A stretch of 64,000 nucleotides of DNA from Sialis fuliginosa (Eukaryota; Arthropoda; Insecta; Megaloptera; Sialidae). Where the stretch lies: positions 18,035,248 through 18,099,247 of the forward strand of contig OY540811.1 in NCBI GenBank assembly GCA_961205875.1, in the 5' to 3' direction. Shown here one piece after another: positions 55,001 through 64,000 of this stretch (positions are counted from its first letter, which is position 1; each line of letters begins with the position of its first letter). Under the pieces are notes generated by a model, which was given only the letters and a program-made list of their open reading frames with translations, was not told the origin of the DNA and made no database searches. Both the position numbers and the translations under genes were made by a program.

Positions 55001-56946
55001 CTTCTCGGTAATGGAAGTTCTTCTGGCTGGGATAATATCAGCCGTTCAGGACGGTGTGCACTGAGCTGGACTAGAGTCCGTGGACTTGGAAACGGAACTT
55101 CGTTGAGCAATTGAGTTATGTAGCGTTCTACAGGTACGGTACAATCTGTCCCACATTCTACAATATTCTGCCAATTGTAAATAATTAATAAAGTGAACTC
55201 TCAATATAGCATTTTATTTTATTCAATTTACAAATTTTTAATTTTTGTCAAAGTAATAGTACATATTGTCTCCTACAAAGCAAAATAGTGTAATTTTTAT
55301 GTAATGGAATGTCGCTTACACTACTTTGCCTTGTATATTTTATATAATATAATGGTAGATTAGAAGGCAAAAAAGATATGTGATCCATTACATCTAAAGT
55401 CTCTTAATTTAAGATCCATAGTATAAACATTTATAATATTTTAGGTAATTTCCTTAACAAATATATAAATAAAACTTACTTGTAAAAAAATAAGCCATTT
55501 CTCAAACATATCACCAAAAGGCCAATGCGATAACAAACATATACTTTTGTTAACATTTAAAATATACTCTGAATCAGGCTCATAACCAAGATATTCAGCT
55601 TGTTTATCTGAAAGCAAATCAGGAGGAAATTCTTCATAAAAAGTCAATGCTGATCCATATACTTTATGAGTAGCATCGGAAACAGTTAAGACAAATGTAC
55701 TGAATACAGGTTTTGGACGGGTGGCGATTTTTGGCCATAGTTCTAAAGTTGCTCCCATCGGTAGACAAAAAAGAGGAACCGAGTTTGGATATGGGAAGTT
55801 CCAGAGATCTGTTTGTGGGTACCTAAAAAATATTATAAAATGTGCGTATAGTTTTAAAGAATAAACACGAGTAGATTTATTATATATAACTTTAATACAA
55901 TAGAATTTGTGCACACAACGTATGTTTAATAATTGATGTAATTGACTTTTTAGTTTTAACTGCAAAAGAATATGTGCATGCGTATTAATCTTTTCTATGT
56001 ATCTTGGCACATTTAACTTCTTAATTCTACATACCTACATAATACATCTGGTTGATAACTCAACAACCTTGCTCTGTTCATTGATTTTTTATAACACAAG
56101 AACACATCATTACCAACTATTCCTTTGTTGAGATTTTTATCTATTTTACAAAATGCGTGTGGTGGTTTTTCCCCTTTACTTGTTATTATTACGCAGATGT
56201 CCGTGACAACCAGGGCATTGCAAGGGGCAGTAGGTGAAGCTCGACGATATGTGATGAATGTTTGGGCTGTTGAATTATTGACGTTTGCAATATGACCACT
56301 TACAGTTTTTAATACGACTTCAGCATCAGCCATTAACCGTTCTTTTCCATCATACATAACACCTAAAATTACATTTTTACTGGTAAATCATAATCTCACT
56401 TATTAAGGCTAATCTAACATTAAACTATTAACATAACCTTCTTTATATACTAATTTATTCTTATTAAAGGTAGTATAATACAGACTATTAATTACCTATG
56501 TCAACCAAAGGTGGTTTATCCCGCCCTCTCCGAACGCATATAAAACATTCGGCACTTCGTATGCTTCCAGAATTTAAATCTGCTGTTAGACCGGTAGGTG
56601 TGTGTTCTACAGTTTCGAAACCAGGAGGCGCACATTCTTTTAGAGCAGGAATGATTATACTGATATCAGTAATTGGTGCCCTATCCCGGTCAGTCTAAAT
56701 ATGCAATTAAAAAATTGTAATAATATTAATTAACGTATTTAATTTAATAACTAAATAATAATAAAGTGTTAATGTTTAAAATGTAGAAACCTGTTTGCAT
56801 TTTTTTACTAAAATAAAGTCTCAAGGTAAAATATTTGCACCCATACTTACTTTCAAATGACCTGCATCAGCAAGATCTTCTAATGGTTTTGGATTTTCAG
56901 GCAACCCAGCAATAACAAAGTAGTCTGCTACTCGTCTATCATCCAT
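46052..56946 (-). CDS. Crag: DENND4/Crag DENN-domain Rab GEF, 20 exons
   Basis: DENND4 proteins activate Rab10 (and Rab11 in fly Crag) for polarised secretion; Crag binds calmodulin. Exons: 56851-56946, 56496-56694, 56035-56362, 55480-55822, 54804-55167, 54473-54594, 54231-54404, 54000-54164, 53530-53752, 53315-53465, 51532-51825, 51310-51470, 51055-51243, 50145-50415, 49735-50025, 48178-48264, 47248-47633, 46665-47192, 46434-46590, 46052-46367; 1614 aa in frame. It begins [19 protein letters not shown]. An MABP region (about 35-195) has ITDISIII and [17 protein letters not shown]. The tripartite DENN module follows: [19 protein letters not shown] (uDENN), [12 protein letters not shown] and [17 protein letters not shown] (cDENN), [10 protein letters not shown] and QMFIRFIEE (dDENN). 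A PPR-like segment lies near 760-820 ([16 protein letters not shown]). The C-terminal part has a cysteine-rich SLLYDEDIM and CIFC block, [13 protein letters not shown] and [10 protein letters not shown], all shared with human DENND4. Confidence 0.95.
48414..48955 (+). pseudogene. Decayed pogo-like transposon in DENND4 intron
   Basis: The ends GGGGAGAGTAGGGTAATCAC and GTAACTACCCCACTTTTCCC are inverted repeats and are bordered by TA on both sides (48412-48413, 48956-48957). At 48556-48717 a frame resembles the cysteine-rich C terminus found in many pogo/Tigger-type transposases ([12 protein letters not shown], then [11 protein letters not shown]). It is broken by an in-frame TAG at 48619-48621 and has tyrosines where cysteine and histidine are expected. 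The rest of the transposase is absent, so this is an internally deleted, dead copy inside the host intron. Confidence 0.65.
49282..49515. mobile_element. Short hAT-like MITE in DENND4 intron
   Basis: The ends CATAGACATAGAG and CTCTATGTCTATG are perfect complements. The flanking 8-mers GAACAAAC (49274-49281) and GATCAAAC (49516-49523) differ at one base. A fragment of the same family (TTTTGAATCAGATGCACGAT then ATACTCTATGT) occurs at about 52835-52890. Confidence 0.7.
50540..50760. repeat. Possible Helitron-like left-end remnant
   Basis: ATATATAAAAATCTAGATTA followed by TGCCTAAACAACTGGACGTA resembles widespread arthropod repeats that begin with ATATAAAAATCTC and a CCTAAACTAC-type block. No 3' end was found. 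It sits in the DENND4 intron 50416-51054. Confidence 0.3.
51925..52790 (-). repeat. Repeat family A, tandem partial and fuller copy
   Basis: Two head-to-tail copies of family A in reverse orientation: one at about 51925-52245 and one at about 52258-52790. Both carry GAGAAGCTTTGTGATC, a CTGTCTGTCTGT-type simple repeat and AATCCTTGTCA. The second continues to AATGTCATTTTGACGTTT, the far end of the family. A segment at about 52545-52590 (TTTGGTAAATTTAACACGAG) is not shared with other copies. It lies in the 1.5-kb DENND4 intron 51826-53314. Confidence 0.7.
52835..52890. repeat. Fragment of the 49282 MITE family
   Basis: CTTTTGTGACGAATCGTTTT then TTGAATCAGATGCACGATTC and ATACTCTATG match the right end of the element at 49282-49515 with a few differences. 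The left end is missing. Confidence 0.5.
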
Positions 56947-59136
56947 GTTATTGTTTATTATTAAGTTGACAATTTTGTATCGTGATCCAACTTTTCATGT
57001 TGGTTAAAAAACTTCAAAAACGAATTAAAAATCAGTACAAAACAATTTGATGTTAATACCTTTGATAAAAGTCCTTGCTTTTAAAAATACAAATTTAAAA
57101 TAATGTACAGTTTTTTCCTTTTACATAAATATATAAATTTAACATTCTATAACCTCACTTATTCACTACAAGTGACTAACAATACAAATACCACTTTCTA
57201 AGAGAATAATTTTACACAAAAAAGTATACTTCCGATTTATTAATAAATTTTAAAATATAAAGCAGAAAACACTGAATATAAATTGTATATTTTTACAATT
57301 ATATAATTTTATGCGTAAATATTATGATTAAAACAATAGCAATTAAAATGGTACAATTTTAGTTTCACTTTTTTTCGGACGAAAAGAAATTTCATATTTT
57401 TGCATATTTTACACGTTTTATATTACTTTATATGGAATTCAGTTACTGTTCACAAATTGTCAAAATATTTTGTTCTACGAAACGGATATGAAGTTATAAA
57501 TTAATGATAATTTAACATGATAGGCATCCGTTGCGTACAAATAGTACTAAATTATTTGTTTGTATCGTAGTTATTGTAGTGATTGTGCGTAATTCACATG
57601 TGCGTTTCTATTCATTATTCAGGAGGGGTTGCGACTAAAAATATACAGTATCTATTTAAAAACACTTCTTACCTTACATTTTTCATTCTGAAAATAAAAT
57701 GAAGATAATAAAAATAAAATAAAGGATATATAAAAAATATAATAATCATATTGCTTTAATAATATGAAGTAAATTACAATTGTTCAAATCAATTATAATA
57801 CTGTAAAAACTATAATTTTTAATAAAATGAAGCAAATACATACATAAATATAATTTAAAAAGTAATATTAATTGAGAAAACAGAATAGTTTCTACAAAAA
57901 CCTTTTAATGTTATCACAAATTTTTTTATAAAACAAATTTTATAAACATACGCAATGATATTTTCTTAATAACTATGTAGCCTATTTAGAAATATAATTT
58001 AGAATTTAAATGGGTCTGTATTTGAAACAATCAAATATTTAAAAGTTGATTTTCTGTCTACTCTACTAGTCATTTACAAGTGTTGTTAGCTACCAGGATA
58101 AAAATAAAATATCGAGTGGCAGGATGTAAGATGCTGGCTGCTCTAGGCTATTTAGAAATTATCTTCTAGGCTATAGCCTAACTGAACTCACTAGTAAATC
58201 CACCACTGAAAGTATCTACAATTACACATTAATTGATTATATTACTATACAAAAGTGTTTTTATAATCTAAATAGGCTATAACAGAAGTAAAATATAACA
58301 GTAAAACCAATCTATGTATAACACATACAGGATGGATAAAAAAAACTGTTCGGTGACATAATACCCATAATACTCTGGAACTATGAATCACACAAACTGC
58401 AGAATATAATCTTAAAATGTTTGTTATCATTTGATATGATTACAATAGAAAGGCGTAGTTATTTTAATTATAGTTCAAAAGTTAATATTTTGATTTAATT
58501 AAGGACTCAATAACAATTGCGTACGCTGATTTGTATTTTTTGTTCAAATTATCTAGTATTTAGAAATATGTTTGTGATTTTAAAAATTAAATACAAAATA
58601 TCTACATACTTTTTTATTATTATTTTTCTTTCCAAATAAGTATATCCAAGAGGCAGGTCCTGAGAGAGCTTCAATGGTGCCCAGTCCAAACATTTTGGGA
58701 GTCCTACCCAGGACCGGCGCTAGGGATTCAGATGGTTTGTGAAAAATACATTTTGCCGCCTTCGTATCCCATAGTTTTGTTGCCACTTCAAATTTGCCGC
58801 CCCCTGCTATTTTTGATTACCCTTTTTTTTTACTTTTCATATCACAATTTTGCCGCCCCTCAAACTCACATTTCTTATTTTTATGTCTTCTTTCAACTAC
58901 TAGAAGACCTTTTTTTAATTTTACTCCTTATATCACTAATTTCATCCATTTTGCCTATTGCAAATTGAGGTGAAAATGAGAATTTTAGTAAAAGTTTGCC
59001 GCCTTCAGTGATTAGTTCATACGTGAAAATTACGCCTGCCCTGCCTATATCCCTTCATTTTGTGAGTGTAAGGAAATTCCTAACAAATTCCGTATTATTT
59101 TTAAATTTAGTAAGTAAACAACAAAAATAATAGAAG
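56947..59136. other. DENND4 5' flank and decayed repeat sequence
   Basis: The DENND4 promoter and 5' untranslated region should lie within the first few hundred bases; no motif is claimed. From about 58690 to 59050 the motif TTTGCCGCC recurs four times (near 58753, 58795, 58852 and 58996), with GGACCGGCGCTAGGG at the left, which suggests a decayed transposon whose right end I could not fix. No gene was seen. Confidence 0.45.
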
Positions 59137-59599
59137 CCAGTGCCGGATTAGCTATGTAGCAGAAGTAGCAAATGCTATGGGCCCTGCGGCTTAGTAAAAA
59201 ATATCTCTTATTGGATTTACCACCTACCGTCCAAATCTACAGTAATTAATAAATTAATTTTAGGATTGGCGATCTTAATTCGATTTTATCGAAAAATCGA
59301 TTTTTAAATCTCTGCCCACATTAAATTGAGAAAAATTTGTCTGTAAAAGTTGTTTTTTAAACATTCCTCAAAAAAATTAAGGGATAATTAAAGAAAAGCT
59401 AAAAAAATTAGAATTTTCAAACAGTTAATCTCCACGAAAAATTATTAGATTGGCATGAACCAAAGCTCATTTAAAAGCTTGCACTTTCTAATTTTTGAGG
59501 GGGTGATACTATCGATTTCCACCCCGGGTGTCACCCTCCCCTCCTAGTAACGCCACTGCCAAGGGTCTCTATAACATTGCACTGGCTTAATCTGGTACT
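59137..59599. mobile_element. hAT-like MITE with 8-bp TSD AATAGAAG
   Basis: The left end CCAGTGCCGGATTAG and right end CTTAATCTGGTACT are imperfect inverted repeats. The duplication AATAGAAG lies at 59129-59136 and 59600-59607. No coding content. Confidence 0.75.
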
Positions 59600-59607
59600 A
59601 ATAGAAG

Positions 59608-60796
59608 TGCATTAAAAACAGGAATTAATTGCACAAACTTTATAAATTTGCAGATAAACAGTATTATGTAAGATAATATAAATTATACATGGCCCTCCTA
59701 CCACCCACCCCATTATCTGGGCCTGTTAAGAGGTATGACTTGTGATCACCATAATCGATGCTAGCTGGCGATTAGGAATTAAGGCTATTCTTGTTCCAGA
59801 GTATTGTCACCAAATAGGAGACCTTATTTATCCACCTAGTATATTTTCACTGGTATTTAGAATAAACATGTTCGAATTATATCCTTACAAATTAATTGAT
59901 ATATTTAATATATCGATATAATAAAATTAAATAGTTTGACTGTAAGCAATAATATCAATATTTTAATAATAATGATAATTATTATTATTTCACAATTGTA
60001 TATTCTATTTATAATTAAACTATTGTGGCAGAAAGAATATTAATAACCCATTAATACCCTATTATGTACATGAATTGTATTAAATTACAATAAAAAGAAA
60101 TTTTATTAACACACTTTTTAAAGGAAAACATGATTTTATGTAATATATTGTACTGAAATAAATAATTAATCTGAATAATAAAATAAATAAAAAAAAACAA
60201 AAACATTTGGGTAAAATGGGTTTTAGTTAATTCAATACATTTACATGAATTGTTAATGTCTGTAAATAAAATTTCAGTGTTAATATCAACCAACATTTGT
60301 TTGTTATATAAAAACTTTGTATAAATAAATATAGTTAAAAATAAAGTACTTATACAATATAATAAATATTTACAATTTTAATATCAAATAAGTAACTAAC
60401 GCTTCAAAGGCAAATGTTCAGAAAAAATTATTTATAATTTAATAAAAGCAGTTAACGAAGCCATAACTAACATACATAACCATTGATAAAAATAATAATG
60501 ACCGTTTAAAAAATTTTAATTCTAGAAATAGTTATTAAATATATTTTAAAAATTTAACAGCATATATTAAGAAAATAGTTCTTCTTATAAAATATATAAT
60601 TGTACGTCTCAAAAAAGCAAGATCCTAAATATATAATATATATTTATAATTATTTATAACATCTATTTGATTTTCAAATACAAAATTAAATTATAAATAA
60701 ATAATTTACTAGATGTCGAAAAAATGCAGCTCTAACGAAAAAGAACTTATTCTAGTTTTAAGTTTTGATATTAGCTACCGATTTGTGTACATTCCG
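59608..60796. other. Intergenic/3' flank of the right-edge gene
   Basis: Extremely AT-rich; no bounded element seen. The last hundred bases should include the 3' untranslated region of the minus-strand gene whose stop codon is at 60797-60799. Confidence 0.45.
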
Positions 60797-63700
60797 TCAA
60801 GATTGTGGCTTCTTACGACGTCTTCCTCCCTCTAGCAGATAAGATACATCTAGCGGCTGTTTTGTCGGTAAATTAGTCAACAGTTTTAATAAGATATTGT
60901 TTAATCTTGTTTTCTGTTCAGCTAACGACTGTAACAATACAAAAAATCATTCAAAATTACAACCAGAACTACCAACTTCACAACTTAATCTATACTAATG
61001 TATGAAGAGAGAAAGTTTGTGAGTGTTTATTTGAGGTAAATCTTAGATATCTCAGAAGTGCTACATGTTACATACAGGGTTTCCAAGACCATGTCAGAGT
61101 TCAATATTTCATATATTAAAACTTTAAATCCAAAAGTTGTCAGGTTAGACAAGCAGTAAATTTTTAAAATAGTTACATTTATATAGGATATCCCATAAGT
61201 GTGTTACAAATCAGTTATATTTTTTTAAATACAAAGTATATTTTTTAATTGATAATCTAAAAGCATTCATTTTTCTGGATATTGTGATATAAGCATATGT
61301 GAGATTATACTGAGCGGTTTAAAAATTATGATCATTTTTGTAAGATAATTTGAATATTTTCAACACCTTGTAATTTTCTAATTACAAAAAAAAAATTTGT
61401 TTTCTGCTAAAAATAGTTTTGGTATATGCTCTATCGCAATAATGCGATATTACATCAAACATTTACAAAATTGTATTTTTTGTATAGGTGTATCAAAACT
61501 CTGAACCCAATTTTTTTTTCAAAATTTTCAAATGGAACACCCTATATATTTTCACATAAAACTATACTACAGTCGGGACTTGTTTATTCTAAGCCTGAAT
61601 CGTTTTGACATGAAAAGTCACGTTTATTCTACATCGAGAGGGACTCCCACCAAATTATGTATAGATCCTTGACCAATCAGCATTTGCGCGGGACTTGAAG
61701 TCACCACGAAGAAGTATTCAAATGTTATAAATGTACAATAGAATATCAATTATAAGAAATCCTTTATTTATTCTTGTCTTTGTATTTTTTGATATTTTAA
61801 TAACATATACAATCAAAGAAGTACAAATTCGACATTGCAAAATCATGAAAAAATTATCACAGACAATTTTGTCTATTCGGTCATTTTTACTATTCTTAAG
61901 TTGGCAATACGTTCTGTGGTTTTGTTTTTGACAGCTTTCTATGATTTTGCAATGTCGAATTTTTATGTACTTGTTTGATTGTATGTGTTGTTAAAATATC
62001 AAAAAATACGAAAACAAGAATAAATGAAGGATTTTTTGTAATTGATATTCTATTATACATTTATAACATTTAATTTTGAATATGTCTTCGTGGTGACTTC
62101 AATTCCCGCGCCAACGCTGATTGGTCAAGGAGCTATAGAAACTACATATGTATGTAAACCTTGGTATTTAATTTTTTTCGTTAATAGTTAATCATGATAG
62201 TGAAATAATTTTACTTTACTTTTAATTTCGAATATGAGCAAGGTGACGAGTGACGACGGTGATTAGTGTCTAATTAATTCTACAAAAATTTCAATAACTC
62301 GAGAATGGTGAGAGGTAAAGGAGGAGAAAAAATTTAGAATAAACGAAACTCGGCATTTCAGATAAACGAGTCTTACAATAAACGAGACTTACAATAAACG
62401 AGACTTACAATAAACGAGTCCCGACTGTATTTTCAGTAGAGAACAAAATTTTTTTGTTGTAATTAGAAAATTACAAGGAAATTTTCTTACAAAAATGGTC
62501 ATAATTTCTAAACCGCTCACTATAATACCACACATGTTTGTATCACAATGCTTTTAGATTACCAATTAAAAAAATTTACTTTGTATTTAAAAAAATATAA
62601 CTATGATTTGTAACACACTTATGGGGCACCCTATATAAATTTAACTATTTTAAAAATTTGCTACTTGTCTATCCTGATAACTTTTGTACTTAAAGTTTTC
62701 TTCCATTTGTTATAATAAATTAAATATTTGACTTTGACACAATCTTGGGATACCCTGCATCACCATGCTATCACTTAAAAGAGCCGAGCAGTGAATAAAT
62801 TAGCTGTATAGTAAGTAAAAAAAATAGTGTAGACCATTCTACGTGTAATCTGGCTTAAACTATGAGATACATTAAAATTATGTATGGAAGTTTTGATTTC
62901 AATTAGTTCTACATGAAAGTCTGCAAGATAATATATGATAATATAAGTAACGGCATAAACCATATAAAATCGGTTTTCAAATTTAAGGAGGTTCGGGAGT
63001 ACTTTTGAAAATATTACCATAAATCTGAAATTTTGAAGAGTGAAAGATAATTCTCCACACCGTTTTTGAGGAATCAATTTTTAAACATTTTTTATACACA
63101 TACAGACATAAATGAGACAATATTTTTGAAAGACTGATTGCAGGACCTACAAAAATATTATCATCAGTTCAAAATTTACGCCAAGTGTAAATAAGATATT
63201 TATGAATCAAATAAAAAAAATTGTTTACTTCTATCACATTGTTAAAATTATTTGCAATAATAAATGCAAAAATGTGACGTGTGACAACATTTCAAGATCT
63301 TTGGGTGGCACGAATTTCAAAATATTTCTAAGTCTGCAGCAGTCAAAGCATAAAATAAAATAATAATATAACATAATTTTATATATTTAAATAATATAAC
63401 ATAATTTTAACTATATTATATATAATATAATAGCGTAATGTTATAAACATGAATAAAGAAAAGATTTTTTAATAACATTTATCAAATTAAAATTTATTTT
63501 AATTCAATGGGTAGAAGTCACTCTGTAGAAATACAATAGATATTTCTTTAAATTCCCTAGATACATAAATATAAGCATTCCTAATCCTACTTAAATAGTA
63601 CTTTTATCACGATCATTTTAATGTGTGAAACATTGATTTAGATTATATAAAGATCTTAAGAAATAACAAAATATTCACGTCAAATATAGAAAAGCCACAT

Positions 63701-64000
63701 TATAAATATTATTTGTTGTGACATGGGGCATGTGTTGGAATAGACACATCGACGGCAGAGAGTAGCGAGTATCAAACAACATTGTGTACGTTCACTGATT
63801 TTAGAATACACGTGGACAAAATTGCAGGGAACTGCTAGTATCATCATAAAGATATGCACTTACCCTCATCACAGGCATATGGACTTGAAGATTCTTTGTA
63901 TCGATTTTAATTTCTTCAGTTTGCCGTTTACCTCTGACTTTTATTGGTGCATTTTCAAGTTCATGGGGTGCATAAGAACGGCTAATTTTCAGTCTTGTTT
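60797..64000 (-). CDS. Unrecognised gene, last two exons (runs off right edge)
   Basis: I do not recognise this protein. The penultimate exon begins beyond 64000 and ends at 63864 with a good donor (AGG followed by GTAAGT). The terminal exon 60797-60928 follows an AG acceptor (TTACAG) in matching phase 0. The visible C-terminal 88 residues are charged: a KISRSYAPHELENAPIKVRG block with GKRQTEEIKIDTKN in the first, and then a Leu-rich segment, KTRLNNILLKLLTNLPTKQP, followed by LEGGRRRKKPQS at the end. The heptad-like leucines suggest a short helix, and the basic tail could be a nuclear signal. The evidence for coding is the long open frames joined by consensus splice sites in phase. The 2.9-kb intron holds two nested MITEs. 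Confidence 0.55.
61075..62757. mobile_element. Palindromic element hosting a nested MITE
   Basis: The left end CAGGGTTTCCAAGACCATGT pairs with the right end ACACAATCTTGGGATACCCT then G. Pairing continues through TTGTCAGGTTAGACAAGCAG (left) and TTGTCTATCCTGATAACTTT (right), then ATAAGTGTGTTACAAATCA (left) and TGATTTGTAACACACTTATG (right). A TA borders the left end (CA at the right). The element is split at its centre by the pogo-like MITE at 61570-62427. It lies in the intron of the right-edge gene. Confidence 0.75.
61570..62427 (+). mobile_element. Pogo-like MITE, copy 2, 858 bp, TA target
   Basis: The ends CAGTCGGGACTTGTTTATT and AATAAACGAGTCCCGACTG are flanked by TA (61568-61569 and 62428-62429). 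The right end carries four successive AATAAACGAG units (62360-62420). Inner arms repeat TTGACCAATCAGC, GCGGGA and GTCACCACGAAGA in inverted orientation (about 61670 and 62090). A 66-codon frame at 61731-61931 is nearly identical to one in copy 1. Confidence 0.88.
62758..63863. other. Intron of the right-edge gene, no other feature
   Basis: AT-rich intronic sequence between the nested elements and the penultimate exon. No exon or repeat boundary that I can support. Confidence 0.45.

Noticed and set aside
58245-58786. Minus-strand frames upstream of DENND4
   Set aside because: Hydrophobic or low-complexity translations within decayed repeats; no exon structure or homology.

Overview
This is a 64 kb stretch of a very AT-rich animal nuclear genome. 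Genes are spliced, with GT-AG introns ranging from about 57 bp to 4 kb. The proteins encoded are closest to insect and other arthropod versions: Ras85D-like Ras, Crag/DENND4, kish, and a Zn72D/ZFR zinc-finger protein. Base composition and the load of small palindromic DNA transposons would suit a hemipteroid insect, but nothing here proves the order. No bacterial, organellar, rRNA or CRISPR sequence was seen.

Layout. Positions 1-16.2 kb hold no convincing gene; they are a graveyard of non-autonomous DNA transposons (MULE-, pogo/Tigger- and hAT-like MITEs, foldback palindromes, a minisatellite and an interspersed repeat with a GACA-rich core). From 16.2 to 24.5 kb lies a 13-exon ZFR/Zn72D gene (minus strand), head-to-head with kish/TMEM167 at 24.7-25.1 kb (plus). 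From 26.8 to 34.4 kb is a 7-exon RASA1/vap RasGAP (minus), whose 4 kb intron has taken in a Helitron and two MITEs. At 35.1-36.5 kb is a UBAP1-like ESCRT-I gene (minus), divergent from Ras85D at 37.2-38.2 kb (plus). The region 38.2-46 kb is Ras 3' sequence followed by more transposons. From 46.1 to 56.9 kb is a 20-exon DENND4/Crag gene (minus). The last two exons of an unrecognised gene (minus) start at 60.8 kb and run off the right edge; their intron holds one MITE nested in another.

How the genes relate. RASA1 (p120 RasGAP) and Ras85D, a negative regulator and its substrate, sit about 2.9 kb apart (start codon to start codon) with one gene between them. UBAP1 (endosomal sorting), kish (secretory pathway) and DENND4/Crag (Rab10/Rab11 GEF) are all membrane-traffic genes; ZFR is a nuclear RNA-binding protein. 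I infer ordinary eukaryotic linkage, but the Ras/RasGAP adjacency deserves a synteny check.

Gene models were joined by hand from splice sites. Each stays in frame through every junction, giving 953 aa (ZFR), 73 aa (kish), 929 aa (RASA1), 449 aa (UBAP1), 191 aa (Ras) and 1614 aa (DENND4). The least certain junction is the acceptor of ZFR exon 9. Transposon calls rest on terminal inverted repeats and target-site duplications read directly in the sequence; superfamily names are inferred from these.
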